Source: Candidatus Zixiibacteriota bacterium (GTDB lineage Bacteria; Zixibacteria; MSB-5A5; GN15; JACZUZ01). From it: 64,000 nucleotides of DNA. The position numbers were made by a program, and so were the translations under genes. The notes under the pieces were generated by a model. It was not told the origin of the DNA. It worked only from the letters and a program-made list of their open reading frames with translations, and did not search any database. This document shows, in pieces, positions 27,319 to 36,268 of this stretch (position 1 is the first letter of the stretch; the number at the start of each line of letters is the position of its first letter). The stretch covers positions 1-64,000 of the forward strand of contig JAJRPM010000006.1 of the NCBI GenBank assembly GCA_024280775.1. The letters are read 5' to 3'.

Positions 27319-27438
27319 GTAGGTCAAGTCCCCTTCTCGGGACTTGACATGTTTGGTTATAGAACCAATTACAGATGGAGAAGATATTTCCTGTACAATA
27401 GGAAAAAGTCAAGTCCCTGAAAAGGGGACTTGACCTAC
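27319..27438. repeat. REPIN, family A, right of the RAYT gene
   Basis: REP hairpins 27319-27348 (GTAG foot) and 27408-27438 (CTAC foot). It is 120 bp, against 118 bp for the left copy. Confidence 0.93.
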
Positions 27439-27443
27439 TGGGC

Positions 27444-28217
27444 TCAAAGAGTGTCTACGCCTAGCTTGCGAAGATCGGCTCCGAGTGGGTTACTAAAAAT
27501 CTTGAGCGGGAGCTTACGTGGTGGGTTGAGTTTTAATGTGTCGCCACCTAATGCACTTATCTTCGCAAAATACGATGTGCGAGCGCTGTCCATATTGAAC
27601 CGTTTTCTTCTTGCGAAATTGATTTCGGCCATGACAACCATCCCCGACCTATACAAGCCTCGCGACGCGAAGTCCTCTCTGATAGCTTCGATCGAATCCG
27701 CCAGTCCCATGGGTACACTCTTAACCCAGAATTCGTAATCGGCCATGACGCTTGCCAGCTCTATTTCATTTTCTTGCTTGATTCTGGAATCAATGAGCGC
27801 CTGCTCCGCGTCGAACTGCCTGTCTGCAGAATACATATTCAGGAAAAAGAACAAAATGCCCACTAGCACTGGCCAAAAATACGCAAACCACCATGCTTGA
27901 TGTAGTTTGAATTCTTCGAGTTTATCACTTGCATCGATACTTATGGCAAGTCTTTCAAGCCAAGAACGTACATCCTTGAACCAAGCCTTCGAAATAATCG
28001 GATATTCGAGCTGGTCAGAATCGATAAAGTTCTCACTTCGATTCATGCACCTTTCAATATCAGTGCAAAGAGGGTCTTGTGGTCCAAAAGCATCTGACGC
28101 CAATCGGCGAGCTTTCTCCACCCATTTATTGAGAATCGATTCTCCACACGAATCTAACTCGACATCAAATTCGTGCCGTAACCTTTTGTACCTTCGCTTG
28201 GCATCAGATCGCTTCAT
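27444..28217 (-). CDS. Single-helix membrane protein of unknown function
   Basis: 257 residues. A basic, charged N-terminal region (KRRYKRLRHEFDVEL) of about 105 residues is followed by one hydrophobic helix (WWFAYFWPVLVGILFFFLN, about 109-127) and a charged C-terminal part ending in a Lys/Pro-rich segment. No signal peptide and no recognised domain. It starts 22 nt before the ETF-QO stop codon region on the same strand, but its stop falls right at the REPIN. Function unknown; a separate acquired gene is possible. Confidence 0.65.
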   Translation of the reverse strand: MKRSDAKRRYKRLRHEFDVELDSCGESILNKWVEKARRLASDAFGPQDPLCTDIERCMNRSENFIDSDQLEYPIISKAWFKDVRSWLERLAISIDASDKLEEFKLHQAWWFAYFWPVLVGILFFFLNMYSADRQFDAEQALIDSRIKQENEIELASVMADYEFWVKSVPMGLADSIEAIREDFASRGLYRSGMVVMAEINFARRKRFNMDSARTSYFAKISALGGDTLKLNPPRKLPLKIFSNPLGADLRKLGVDTL

Positions 28218-28239
28218 ATCAGCCTATCACCTTCGATTC

Positions 28240-29943
28240 TCACATCCCGACATAGTTGGGGCCGCCGGATTCTGGGACTACCCAGGTTATTATTTGGTAG
28301 GGGTCGGCTATGTCGCAGGTTTTGCAGTGGACGCAGTTTGAGGGGGTTAGTTGTAGTTTCTTTTTGCCGGCGTTTTGGTCGTCATCTACCATGTTGTAGA
28401 CGTTTGCGGGGCAGAAGTGTTGGCAGGGGTTGCCGTATTCTACTGTGCATTTGGTGTTGCAAATGTCATAGTCGGCTACTACCAAATGTGAGGGTTGGTG
28501 TTCCTCGTGCATCGCGCCGGAGTTGAAAACGTCGGTGAGTTTGTCATAGGTGTAGGAATTGTCAAACTTGGTGGACTCTTTGACCGGGTCGCCGCCGTAT
28601 TTTTCGCGATAGTCGGCGAGTTTCATTACGTGTTCGTGGTCGGCCTTTGTGACACGTCTGTTGAATAGTCCGCGTCCTCCGGTGATGGTTTGGAATGCGG
28701 TGTGCACCATTCCCATAAATAGTCCGTCCTCGAAACCAGCATGGAAATTCCGCACGCGATACATTTCATCATGCGCCCAGGAGGAATCGAAACGTCCGGT
28801 GTAGGCCGAGAGCGCGTTGTCATCAAAGGATTCTGAAGCTAGACATTCGTGAATAGTGTCAGCGGCCATCATGCCGGATTTCATTCCCAGGTGAATGCCT
28901 TTGAGGCGTTGCGCATTTAGCAGTCCGGCGGATTCGCCGATTACTAGCATGCCGTGATGATGGAATTTGGGCATAGCGTAATAGCCGCCCTCGGCGATGG
29001 TCTTCGCGCCATAGCGAACAATTTTGCCGCCGTCGAGAATCTTTTTGACTAGCGGGTGTGTTTTGTAGCGCTGGAATTTCATGTGCGGGTCATTGGTCGG
29101 ATTCGCGGCATTTAGCGCGACAGCGAGACCGATTGAAACTGTGGTGTTGGACATTCCGTAAATGAAGCCGCCGCCGAATTCGTCATTGGGCTGAGGGAAA
29201 CCGAAGGTGTGGATGATTTCACCGGCGGTGATGCGTCCTTCGGGGACTTCCCAGATTTCTTTGACACCGGTTAGGTATGAATGCGGCAGTTTTCCGTTGC
29301 CTATGCCTAGCTTGCTGTAGGCCTGCTTGGTTAGTGAGCCACGCACGCCTTCGGCGAGAACTGTTACTTTGGCTTTGAGCAAACTGCCCGGCTCGAAATT
29401 ATCGCGCGGTTTGCCGGCGACATCGCGGCCCATATCTACAGTTTGCGCGCCGACTACTTTGCCGTCTTCGATTAGTAATTCATAGCCACCGATTCCAGTG
29501 AGAATATCGACGCCCAGTTCCTCAACCTTTGTGGCCAACCAGGCGGTGAGTTTGTTGAGTGAAACGACGTACATGCCATGCACGCCCAGCCCCGGCGGGG
29601 TTAGCGGGGATTTTATTGAGCCGGACTCGCTGAGATATATGAGCGAGTCTTTGGTGGTTTTGGCCTCGAAGGGCATTCCCTGCTCTAGGAAATCGGGCAT
29701 CAACTCGGCGATTCCCTTGGGGTCCATCACCGCGCCGGAGAGCGAATGCTGGCCGACCTCCTCGGCCTTCTCGATTATGACAATCGCCGGCGGCTCGACT
29801 CCGGCGTCCTTGAATTTTTTGGCCAAATGATAGCCACAGGCCAACCCGGCCGGGCCGGCCCCCACTATGAGAACATCAACTTCCATTTCGTCGCGTTCAA
29901 TTGCTTCGCTTTGAGTGTTACTTTGCTGAGAGTCGGCGTTCAT
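28240..29943 (-). CDS. Electron-transfer flavoprotein:quinone oxidoreductase (ETF-QO)
   Basis: 567 residues, full-length. FAD-binding LIVGAGPAGLACGYHL (about 25-40) and EVGQHSLSGAVMDP follow the family; the quinone/membrane region is in the middle, and the C-terminal ferredoxin-type domain holds the 4Fe-4S ligands (NPCQHFCPANVY, then NCVHCKTCDI). It passes electrons from ETF, reduced in beta-oxidation and amino-acid oxidation, to the quinone pool at the inner membrane. etfAB are not in the window. Single gene. Confidence 0.95.
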   Translation of the reverse strand: MNADSQQSNTQSEAIERDEMEVDVLIVGAGPAGLACGYHLAKKFKDAGVEPPAIVIIEKAEEVGQHSLSGAVMDPKGIAELMPDFLEQGMPFEAKTTKDSLIYLSESGSIKSPLTPPGLGVHGMYVVSLNKLTAWLATKVEELGVDILTGIGGYELLIEDGKVVGAQTVDMGRDVAGKPRDNFEPGSLLKAKVTVLAEGVRGSLTKQAYSKLGIGNGKLPHSYLTGVKEIWEVPEGRITAGEIIHTFGFPQPNDEFGGGFIYGMSNTTVSIGLAVALNAANPTNDPHMKFQRYKTHPLVKKILDGGKIVRYGAKTIAEGGYYAMPKFHHHGMLVIGESAGLLNAQRLKGIHLGMKSGMMAADTIHECLASESFDDNALSAYTGRFDSSWAHDEMYRVRNFHAGFEDGLFMGMVHTAFQTITGGRGLFNRRVTKADHEHVMKLADYREKYGGDPVKESTKFDNSYTYDKLTDVFNSGAMHEEHQPSHLVVADYDICNTKCTVEYGNPCQHFCPANVYNMVDDDQNAGKKKLQLTPSNCVHCKTCDIADPYQIITWVVPESGGPNYVGM

Positions 29944-30079
29944 AGTAGCTCCTCTTTTATGTCCCTGTGATAACTTTGCTTTTCAGGGATAATCATAGAT
30001 TACCCACGCCTGAATATAGCTGATGGGAGCGTCAAGTAAAGGGAGCGGCGGATTCGCGATAAGAGCCTCAAACAACCTT

Positions 30080-30184
30080 GTCATTGCGAGGAGTCAGGCG
30101 CAAAGCGCCTGATGACGTGGCAATCTCGTGGTCGCCATGTCGCTCTATGAATCCACGGGATTGCCGCGCTTCGCTCGCAATGAC
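30080..30184. repeat. GTCATTGCGAG-type composite inverted repeat
   Basis: Ends GTCATTGCGAGGAG and GCTTCGCTCGCAATGAC are inverted copies. Inside lie a second hairpin (CAGGCGCAAAGCGCCTG) and the inverted GGCAATCTCGTGG / CCACGGGATTGCC. A partial copy is at 274-307. No GTAG foot. Confidence 0.85.
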
Positions 30185-30193
30185 TGACGGGCG

Positions 30194-30838
30194 TTACAGT
30201 TTTATGGAAATTGCTACGCCGTCGCGGATGGGGATTATGGTGGTGAAGAGTTTTGGGTGGGTGTAGACTAGTTTGGTGTATTTGCGGATTGAAGCGGTGG
30301 CTGAGTCGCGGTTTTTTCCGAAGACTTTGCCGGACCAGATTAGGTTGTCAGAAATTAGTAGGCCGCCTTTGTTTAGACGCGGGACTACTGCTTTGACTAC
30401 TGTGGGATAATCTTTTTTGTGTATGTCACTGAGGACAATGTCGAATTTGCCGCGGGTTTTGCTGAAGGATTCTAGCGCATCGCCGGCGTGATATACGAAC
30501 TTACTCTTGAGTCTTCCCTGCTTGAAATATTTCCGGGCTAATTCAAGATTTGATTCGTCATTGTCAGTTAGGTGAATCTCGGCCTTGGCTCCGAGGGCTA
30601 TGCTGAACCAATAAGCGGAATAGCCATAGCCCGAGCCCAGCTCGAAGATTTTGGTTTTCGCTTTGGAGTTATTGGTCGCATGGAGCAAGGCCTGCTGGTA
30701 GAGTAATCTACCGGCGACCGGGCCGATATATGGAAAGTCATGCTTCTTAGCATAGCGCTCCATCTCCTCCAAGGTCTTTGGCCTTGGAGGAGTGATCTTC
30801 AGTAGATATTTATCGAGCGCAGGAAGTAAGTCACTCAT
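30194..30838 (-). CDS. SAM-dependent O-methyltransferase (catechol-O-methyltransferase-like)
   Basis: 214 residues. Motif I is IFELGSGYGYSAYW (about 65-78), the acidic TDND after strand 2 binds the adenosyl ribose, and DIVLSDIHKKDYP plus GGLLISDNLIWSGKV match the bacterial class I O-methyltransferase family 3. The acceptor is unknown. It is transcribed just after ccmF with a 24-nt gap, but the pair has no obvious functional link. Confidence 0.85.
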   Translation of the reverse strand: MSDLLPALDKYLLKITPPRPKTLEEMERYAKKHDFPYIGPVAGRLLYQQALLHATNNSKAKTKIFELGSGYGYSAYWFSIALGAKAEIHLTDNDESNLELARKYFKQGRLKSKFVYHAGDALESFSKTRGKFDIVLSDIHKKDYPTVVKAVVPRLNKGGLLISDNLIWSGKVFGKNRDSATASIRKYTKLVYTHPKLFTTIIPIRDGVAISIKL

Positions 30839-30862
30839 ATTACTACACTCATAGTGATACGC

Positions 30863-33124
30863 TCATGATGTCATGCTACCTGTGGAAACTGTTGACTTCT
30901 CAGGCGCGGCTTTGGCGACTGCCTTTTGTTTCCTCTTGGCGGCGCCCTGACGCATTGTAACTCCGCCACCTATGAAGATAATGATAGCGCCCAACCAGAA
31001 CAAATTGATAAGCGGTTTGACAGTCACTTGCGCGGCCATTACATGTATTGCTTTAGATTTTGGTTCAGGCACAAAATCACCGAAGAACTTCACTAAAACT
31101 GAGCCAGTGCTAGCGTCGATGTTCGCAATATAGACCTCGCCTTTGTCATTATCGAATTTTACACCTTCAGGCTCTAAATTGTTTTGAACCATCCTCAGCG
31201 CAGGCGCTATTTCTTCTTTTGTACCATCATGTTCAATAGTTAGCAAGGCCTCGACTCTAGTCGGAGACTGCGTAGCGCCATCATGACCCATCAGCTCAAA
31301 TCCTTCAAAGGTTATTACATATGGCCCAAGAGTATCAGAGGAGCCTTCTTGTAATTGTACTAACCCTGGATCCTCACCGCCCTGCACTTGCACCGCTTGC
31401 GGGGCGATGTATAAATCATACAACAAGTGATTGCGCACATACGGTATTCGCATCACACCCTCACCACCCATACCGGGCTTGGCGATAGTGTTAGCGGTAT
31501 AGGCTTCGTCACCATCGATTTCAGTGACTTCGATAATCTGGTGTTCTTCCTTGCCAGTAGGATTTTCAATTCCAGCGAATTTGAAATTGAAACCAAAAGC
31601 TTCCACTGCCTGTCCCTCGGGCATGGTGATGTTAATGGTCTTATCTAGCCCCGCAGAAGTTGTGGCGCCGATTATCAGCGTGGCTAATCCCACATGAATC
31701 AAGTATGGCGCGGCAAGGTGTGACCTTGAACTGCGTTTGAAGAGAAAGTATCCATTGGTGAACGCCGCGGAAACACCAAGAGAAATCATCGCCATGTGCG
31801 CCAGGGAAGCGATATCAGCAAAGAGCGCTAAGGACAGATACATGGCGCCTGCAATACTCAAGGCGGCTATCATTATCGATTTCTTTTGAAGCCCTGAGTC
31901 CCATTTGAAAGTCGGGAACAGTGTCAGCAATAGCAGAATCGCTATAGCAATCGGATTCATGGTCAATTGATAGTAACTCAGGCTGACCGCCGCAGGGTTA
32001 TCAGTGAAACGAGTCAACAACGGGGCCGAGGTGCCTAGTAGTGTCAGCACACCGCCGAGGAATAGTATTACTATTCCAAGAGTCACGAAATAGGAGCGCG
32101 ACATCACTGAAGTAAACGCCGAGCGGGATTTTATGTCGTTCCAGCGCATCATAAACAGCCCGGCAGTTAGAAGCAGGAAGAAGAACAATCCGCCAATCAG
32201 GAAATTGTTTATCCCCAAATCGACAAATGAATGGACTGAGAAGTCAGCCAGCACGCCTGAGCGTGTGAGAAATGTTCCATAGAGAACAGAAAGGAATGTC
32301 AAGCACACCATGAACAGCCCGAAGCGATTCATGCCTTGGCGGCGTTGCCGAATGAAGGTTGTGTGTATTTGAGTGGTTAGGAATATCCATGGGATAAACG
32401 ATGCGTTCTCCACCGGGTCCCAGGCCCAGAATCCGCCCCAGCCAAGTGTTTCATAAGCCCAGTACCCACCCTCGATAAGCGCGATACCCAACATAAGCCA
32501 GGCAAACAATGTCCACTTGCGAGATCTTTCCGCCCAGTCGTCATAGGAGCGCTGGGTCAGGGCAGTTAAGGCAAATACACATGGAATAGCTGTTGCCGCG
32601 AATCCGACGAACATTGTCGGCGGATGGATTGTCATCCAGTAGTTTTGCAATAGCGGATTCAAGCCATTACCGTCAACAGGGGTAAATGGCAGAACATCGA
32701 AAGGAGATTTCTTTATGACAATCACCAGGATTGAGAGTATGATAAGTCCGAGGTAGAGCATTGTTCCCTTCTCGTACTTTTTCCCTACGGTGCGCATCAG
32801 CACGATACCCATGATGCCCATAAAGAGCATCCACATCAGGAATGTGCCTTCCTGACCGCCCCAGAAAGTGGATATCAGAAAGTACAACGGTAGCTCGTTG
32901 TTGGAATAATTAGCAACGTAAGCGACGCTATAATCGTGACTGAGTATCAAATACATCAGCGACGCACAAGCGGCAAAGATAAAGAAAGTCCCGGCGCCGA
33001 ATAGGACTTGGCCCGGTTTGCTGTAGCGCTCGTTACCGCGCCAGGCTATGAAATAGCACACGACTGAAGCTAGCGTAAGCAAACTGGCGTTGTATATGAA
33101 GAAATCTCCCAGTGATGGTAACAT
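30863..33124 (-). CDS. ccmF: Cytochrome c biogenesis protein CcmF (heme lyase)
   Basis: 753 residues, about 15 membrane helices. The WWD heme-handling domain reads GWGGFWAWDPVENASF (about residues 230-245), with histidine-bearing loops such as WMTIHPPTM nearby. The long C-terminal extracytoplasmic domain is beta-rich. CcmF attaches heme to apocytochrome c at the periplasmic face. CcmE, CcmH and CcmABC genes are not adjacent. Confidence 0.93.
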   Translation of the reverse strand: MLPSLGDFFIYNASLLTLASVVCYFIAWRGNERYSKPGQVLFGAGTFFIFAACASLMYLILSHDYSVAYVANYSNNELPLYFLISTFWGGQEGTFLMWMLFMGIMGIVLMRTVGKKYEKGTMLYLGLIILSILVIVIKKSPFDVLPFTPVDGNGLNPLLQNYWMTIHPPTMFVGFAATAIPCVFALTALTQRSYDDWAERSRKWTLFAWLMLGIALIEGGYWAYETLGWGGFWAWDPVENASFIPWIFLTTQIHTTFIRQRRQGMNRFGLFMVCLTFLSVLYGTFLTRSGVLADFSVHSFVDLGINNFLIGGLFFFLLLTAGLFMMRWNDIKSRSAFTSVMSRSYFVTLGIVILFLGGVLTLLGTSAPLLTRFTDNPAAVSLSYYQLTMNPIAIAILLLLTLFPTFKWDSGLQKKSIMIAALSIAGAMYLSLALFADIASLAHMAMISLGVSAAFTNGYFLFKRSSRSHLAAPYLIHVGLATLIIGATTSAGLDKTINITMPEGQAVEAFGFNFKFAGIENPTGKEEHQIIEVTEIDGDEAYTANTIAKPGMGGEGVMRIPYVRNHLLYDLYIAPQAVQVQGGEDPGLVQLQEGSSDTLGPYVITFEGFELMGHDGATQSPTRVEALLTIEHDGTKEEIAPALRMVQNNLEPEGVKFDNDKGEVYIANIDASTGSVLVKFFGDFVPEPKSKAIHVMAAQVTVKPLINLFWLGAIIIFIGGGVTMRQGAAKRKQKAVAKAAPEKSTVSTGSMTS

Positions 33125-33271
33125 GGGGCCTCTCTGTCTATTTTAGTTTGTGAAGTAACATTATCATGAGAACCAATATGGATCATTCGTAAAAAACTAA
33201 ATTGTTTGAACTTTATCTGCGGGTTTACCACCTGGTGGCTTAGAGCCAGCTATTTGCTGAGTAAAGCCAAC

Positions 33272-34258
33272 TCAGGAACAATCATCCTGTAAGGCTAGAG
33301 TGTTCACCTTTTTTGCTTTCACTGGACGCACTACTTCGGCGCCTCCACCGGACATTTCAACCAATCTCTCCACGACACCATCGACCAAAAACTCAGGAGT
33401 TGACGCTCCGGCGCTAATGCCAATGTTTTCTATTGGAGATGGGCTATTGTTGAACCACTCCGACTGGATGTCCGCTTCACTGTCAATCAAGTACGCCTTT
33501 CCGCACAGCGCTTCGGCCATTGAGGCCAGGCGGACAGAGTTAGCCGAAGTTGTCGAGCCAACTACCAGGATCATATCGACCTCGGGGGCAAGTTTCATGA
33601 TGGCGCTTTGTCTTTGGTTGGTGGCGTTGCAAATGGTGTTGAATACTTTTATATGCGGCCAGCGTTCAATTGCCTTTTTTTCAGCCTCATCAAATTCTGA
33701 CGCCTCGGCGGTTGTCTGGGTTGTCAGCGCTAGTTTTTCCGGTTGCTCATCAGGTAGCGCCATCAGCGCCTCCAAACTAGGAATGACTGTCATCATGCCG
33801 TCTTTGGCATGACCCAAAACACCCATGGTCTCGTCATGATGCTCATCGCCGAAATGCAGAATCGTATAGTCGCGACTATCGAGTTTGTCGATGATATCAT
33901 GAATCCGTGTCACTAGAGGACAGGTTGCGTCGATTACATCGAGACCTTGCTCTTTGGCGGAGCGAATGATGTGCGGGGAGACACCGTGCGCAGAGACAAT
34001 GACTGTCCCTTTCTCGATGTCCTTAACTTCAAACTTCTGATCAATACCTTCCTTGCGGAATTTCTCTACTACGGCGTGGTTGTGAACTATCTCTTTTAGA
34101 ATAGTCACATTCTCCACTCCACGAGTCTTAGTTTCCTCGGCGATATTGATTGCCCGCTTGACTCCCATGCAAAAGCCATGATGATCTGCTATGACAACTT
34201 TCTTCATGCTGGTAGCAATTGCATCAGATGAGGTGTCTGCTGTTGTTACATCTGTCAT
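33272..34258 (-). CDS. ispH: 4-Hydroxy-3-methylbut-2-enyl diphosphate reductase
   Basis: 328 residues. The three cluster cysteines are in GFCMGVKRA, DATCPLV and TICNATNQRQ. Substrate-binding histidine regions SAHGVSP and FGDEHHDET are present. It makes IPP and DMAPP in the MEP pathway, using a 4Fe-4S cluster. Residues 1-17 (TDVTTADTSS...) precede the usual start MKKVVIADHHGFC (34207); GAGGAG lies 12 nt upstream of the annotated ATG, so both starts are possible. Confidence 0.96.
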   Translation of the reverse strand: MTDVTTADTSSDAIATSMKKVVIADHHGFCMGVKRAINIAEETKTRGVENVTILKEIVHNHAVVEKFRKEGIDQKFEVKDIEKGTVIVSAHGVSPHIIRSAKEQGLDVIDATCPLVTRIHDIIDKLDSRDYTILHFGDEHHDETMGVLGHAKDGMMTVIPSLEALMALPDEQPEKLALTTQTTAEASEFDEAEKKAIERWPHIKVFNTICNATNQRQSAIMKLAPEVDMILVVGSTTSANSVRLASMAEALCGKAYLIDSEADIQSEWFNNSPSPIENIGISAGASTPEFLVDGVVERLVEMSGGGAEVVRPVKAKKVNTLALQDDCS

Positions 34259-34385
34259 TTTTGTTAAAAGCTCCTCTGTCCCTAGGAAACTGTGATTTTG
34301 TTACTTTTCTAAAAGCAAATGGCAGAAGGACGCCCCTGTCCTCTGTTTGATTCTCGTTATTTACTCTTGCCTATATCACTCTTAC

Positions 34386-35351
34386 CTATATCGCGTTCGC
34401 CAGCAATTGTTTGGACTGGTTGAACGCCCTATAGGATGACCTAACCAGCGGGCCGGATTCTATATGTCCAAATCCTATTTGTTTGCCTAGAGCGGCAATT
34501 TCTTCAAACTCCTCCGGCGGATAATAACGCTCAACCGGCAGATGGTCATCGGAGGGCCGTAAGTATTGCCCCACCGTTACTATATCGGTACCGGTATCGC
34601 GTAATTGATGAAACAGCTCGGTTATCTCATCGAGTGTCTCCCCCAGCCCAACCATTATACCAGTTTTGACCACCGGTCGGGGATTGAATTTGTGCCCTTC
34701 TTTGAGAATAGCCAGTGAGCGCTCCAACTCGGCTCCGGGTCGCACCCGACGATAGAGACGCTCAACTGTTTCCACATTGTGCGCAAAAACATCCGGCTGA
34801 CTATCCAGAATTACTCGAACCGCATCCATATTGCCCTGCAAATCTGGGATAAGGAACTCCACTTTGACCAGCGGGTCTCGTAAACGTAACTCCCGCAAGG
34901 TCTCAGCGAAAATCTCAGCTCCGCCGTCGGGAAGATCATCGCGGGTTACCGAAGTAATCACCACTTGATTCAGCCCCAACTCCGCGACTCCTTCGGCGAG
35001 GCGTCGCGGCTCATCTTTGTCCAAACCAACCGGTCGACCGGTTAGCACATCACAAAAACGACAGCCGCGAGTGCAGAATTTTCCGAGAATCATGAAAGTT
35101 GCGGTGCCCTCACCCCAACATTCACGAATATTCGGGCAGGCGGCTTCACCGCAAACTGTGTGCAAGTTGTTTTCACTCATCACACGTTTAACCCGCAGGT
35201 ACTCTTTATTGAATCCGGCGGAAATTTTTAGCCATTTGGGCAAGCGGGCAGAACGCGGCAATGACGCTCCTGCGCAACCTCCCGGTCCGGCAGAGCTAGC
35301 TCGCAAAGTAGGAGAGCTTTCTATTGGTTGAGAAAATATCTTGTTCTTCAT
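34386..35351 (-). CDS. lipA: Lipoyl synthase
   Basis: 321 residues. The auxiliary-cluster cysteines lie in VCGEAACPNIREC and the radical-SAM triad in CTRGCRFCDV; the C-terminal RSSY serine that ligates the auxiliary cluster is present. It inserts two sulfurs into octanoyl-carrier proteins, making lipoyl cofactors for 2-oxoacid dehydrogenases and GcvH. About 35 N-terminal residues are not conserved. Stands 127 nt from ispH. Confidence 0.97.
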   Translation of the reverse strand: MKNKIFSQPIESSPTLRASSAGPGGCAGASLPRSARLPKWLKISAGFNKEYLRVKRVMSENNLHTVCGEAACPNIRECWGEGTATFMILGKFCTRGCRFCDVLTGRPVGLDKDEPRRLAEGVAELGLNQVVITSVTRDDLPDGGAEIFAETLRELRLRDPLVKVEFLIPDLQGNMDAVRVILDSQPDVFAHNVETVERLYRRVRPGAELERSLAILKEGHKFNPRPVVKTGIMVGLGETLDEITELFHQLRDTGTDIVTVGQYLRPSDDHLPVERYYPPEEFEEIAALGKQIGFGHIESGPLVRSSYRAFNQSKQLLANAI

Positions 35352-35381
35352 GCAATAACTCTTCTATTTGCTTTTACATCC

Positions 35382-36065
35382 TTAGGCGACTTCTCTTGAA
35401 CGTGAATTTGTATTAGTGATACTCTCGCCTTTATCCGCAGAGAGAGTTTTAGATACGTGATTCAGGAAATATCTAATAAAGGTTGTGTCCTCATGTAGCT
35501 CGGTGTGAAAAGCGCTACCGAGCAGGTTGCCCTGCCGAACCAAAGTTGGCGTATCATCTGTTTTCGCTAACACTTCTACCTTGGATCCAACTCTGGTTAT
35601 CTTTGGCGCTCGAATGAAAGACACCGGAGCTGACAACTTCTCAGCGCCGTCGATGATTTCAACTTTGTCCTCAAAGGAGTTTATCTGTCGGCCATAGGCG
35701 TTACGAGACACTGTGACATCCAAGACACCTAACGGCTCAAATGTTTTGTCCGGCGCGCCTGTGCCATCTTCAACTTGGGAACTCAGAAGTATTAGCCCGG
35801 CGCAGGTACCCCACACTGGTTTTGTTTTGGTGAATTTTTTCAACCCAGTCCACATATTAAATTCGCGCAACAGAAGCGCCATCGTTGTTGACTCGCCTCC
35901 GGGGAGTATGAGCGCATCAAGGTTATGCAATGATTCAAGCGAGCGCACTTCACGGCCTGTAGCGCCGACTTTTTTGAGAGATTCCAAGTGACAATTGAAA
36001 TCTCCCTGTAAAGCTAGAACACCAATAACCGGGGCTGTTGCTAATCTGTCAGATAACTGATTCAT
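35382..36065 (-). CDS. pdxT: Pyridoxal 5'-phosphate synthase glutaminase subunit
   Basis: 227 residues. Class I glutamine amidotransferase motifs: GGESTTM, WGTCAGLILLS with the nucleophile Cys, and SAFHTELHED with the His-x-Glu pair. It supplies ammonia to PdxS in the DXP-independent vitamin B6 route. A ~35-residue C-terminal tail beyond the domain is Ser/Thr-rich. pdxS lies upstream on the same strand, separated by a 200-bp segment of repeats. Confidence 0.96.
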   Translation of the reverse strand: MNQLSDRLATAPVIGVLALQGDFNCHLESLKKVGATGREVRSLESLHNLDALILPGGESTTMALLLREFNMWTGLKKFTKTKPVWGTCAGLILLSSQVEDGTGAPDKTFEPLGVLDVTVSRNAYGRQINSFEDKVEIIDGAEKLSAPVSFIRAPKITRVGSKVEVLAKTDDTPTLVRQGNLLGSAFHTELHEDTTFIRYFLNHVSKTLSADKGESITNTNSRSREVA

Positions 36066-36083
36066 ACCGTAGCTGATAATAAG

Positions 36084-36189
36084 GTAGGGCAGAACCCGTA
36101 GTGGTTCTGCCTTCTTTCTTATAGATTGTTGCTTGAGAAGTTCATATTCAACTAATCCAATGGCAGAACCGCTTCGGGTTCTGCCCTAC
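36084..36189. repeat. REPIN, family B (GTAG + GGCAGAACC hairpins)
   Basis: 36084-36111 carries GTAG, GGCAGAACC, loop, GGTTCTGCC; 36162-36189 is the inverse ending CTAC. It lies between pdxS and pdxT. Confidence 0.88.
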
Positions 36190-36213
36190 TCTTGTTTGGG
36201 CTAGATTCTGAGT

Positions 36214-36244
36214 GTCAAGTCCCTAAAAAGGGGACTTGACCTAC
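36214..36244. repeat. Solo REP, family A
   Basis: GTCAAGTCCC, loop, GGGACTTGAC, then CTAC: one half of the REPIN that flanks the RAYT gene, 25 bp from the family B REPIN. Confidence 0.88.
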
Positions 36245-36268
36245 GACTAGCGCTAAACTATACGCGCC

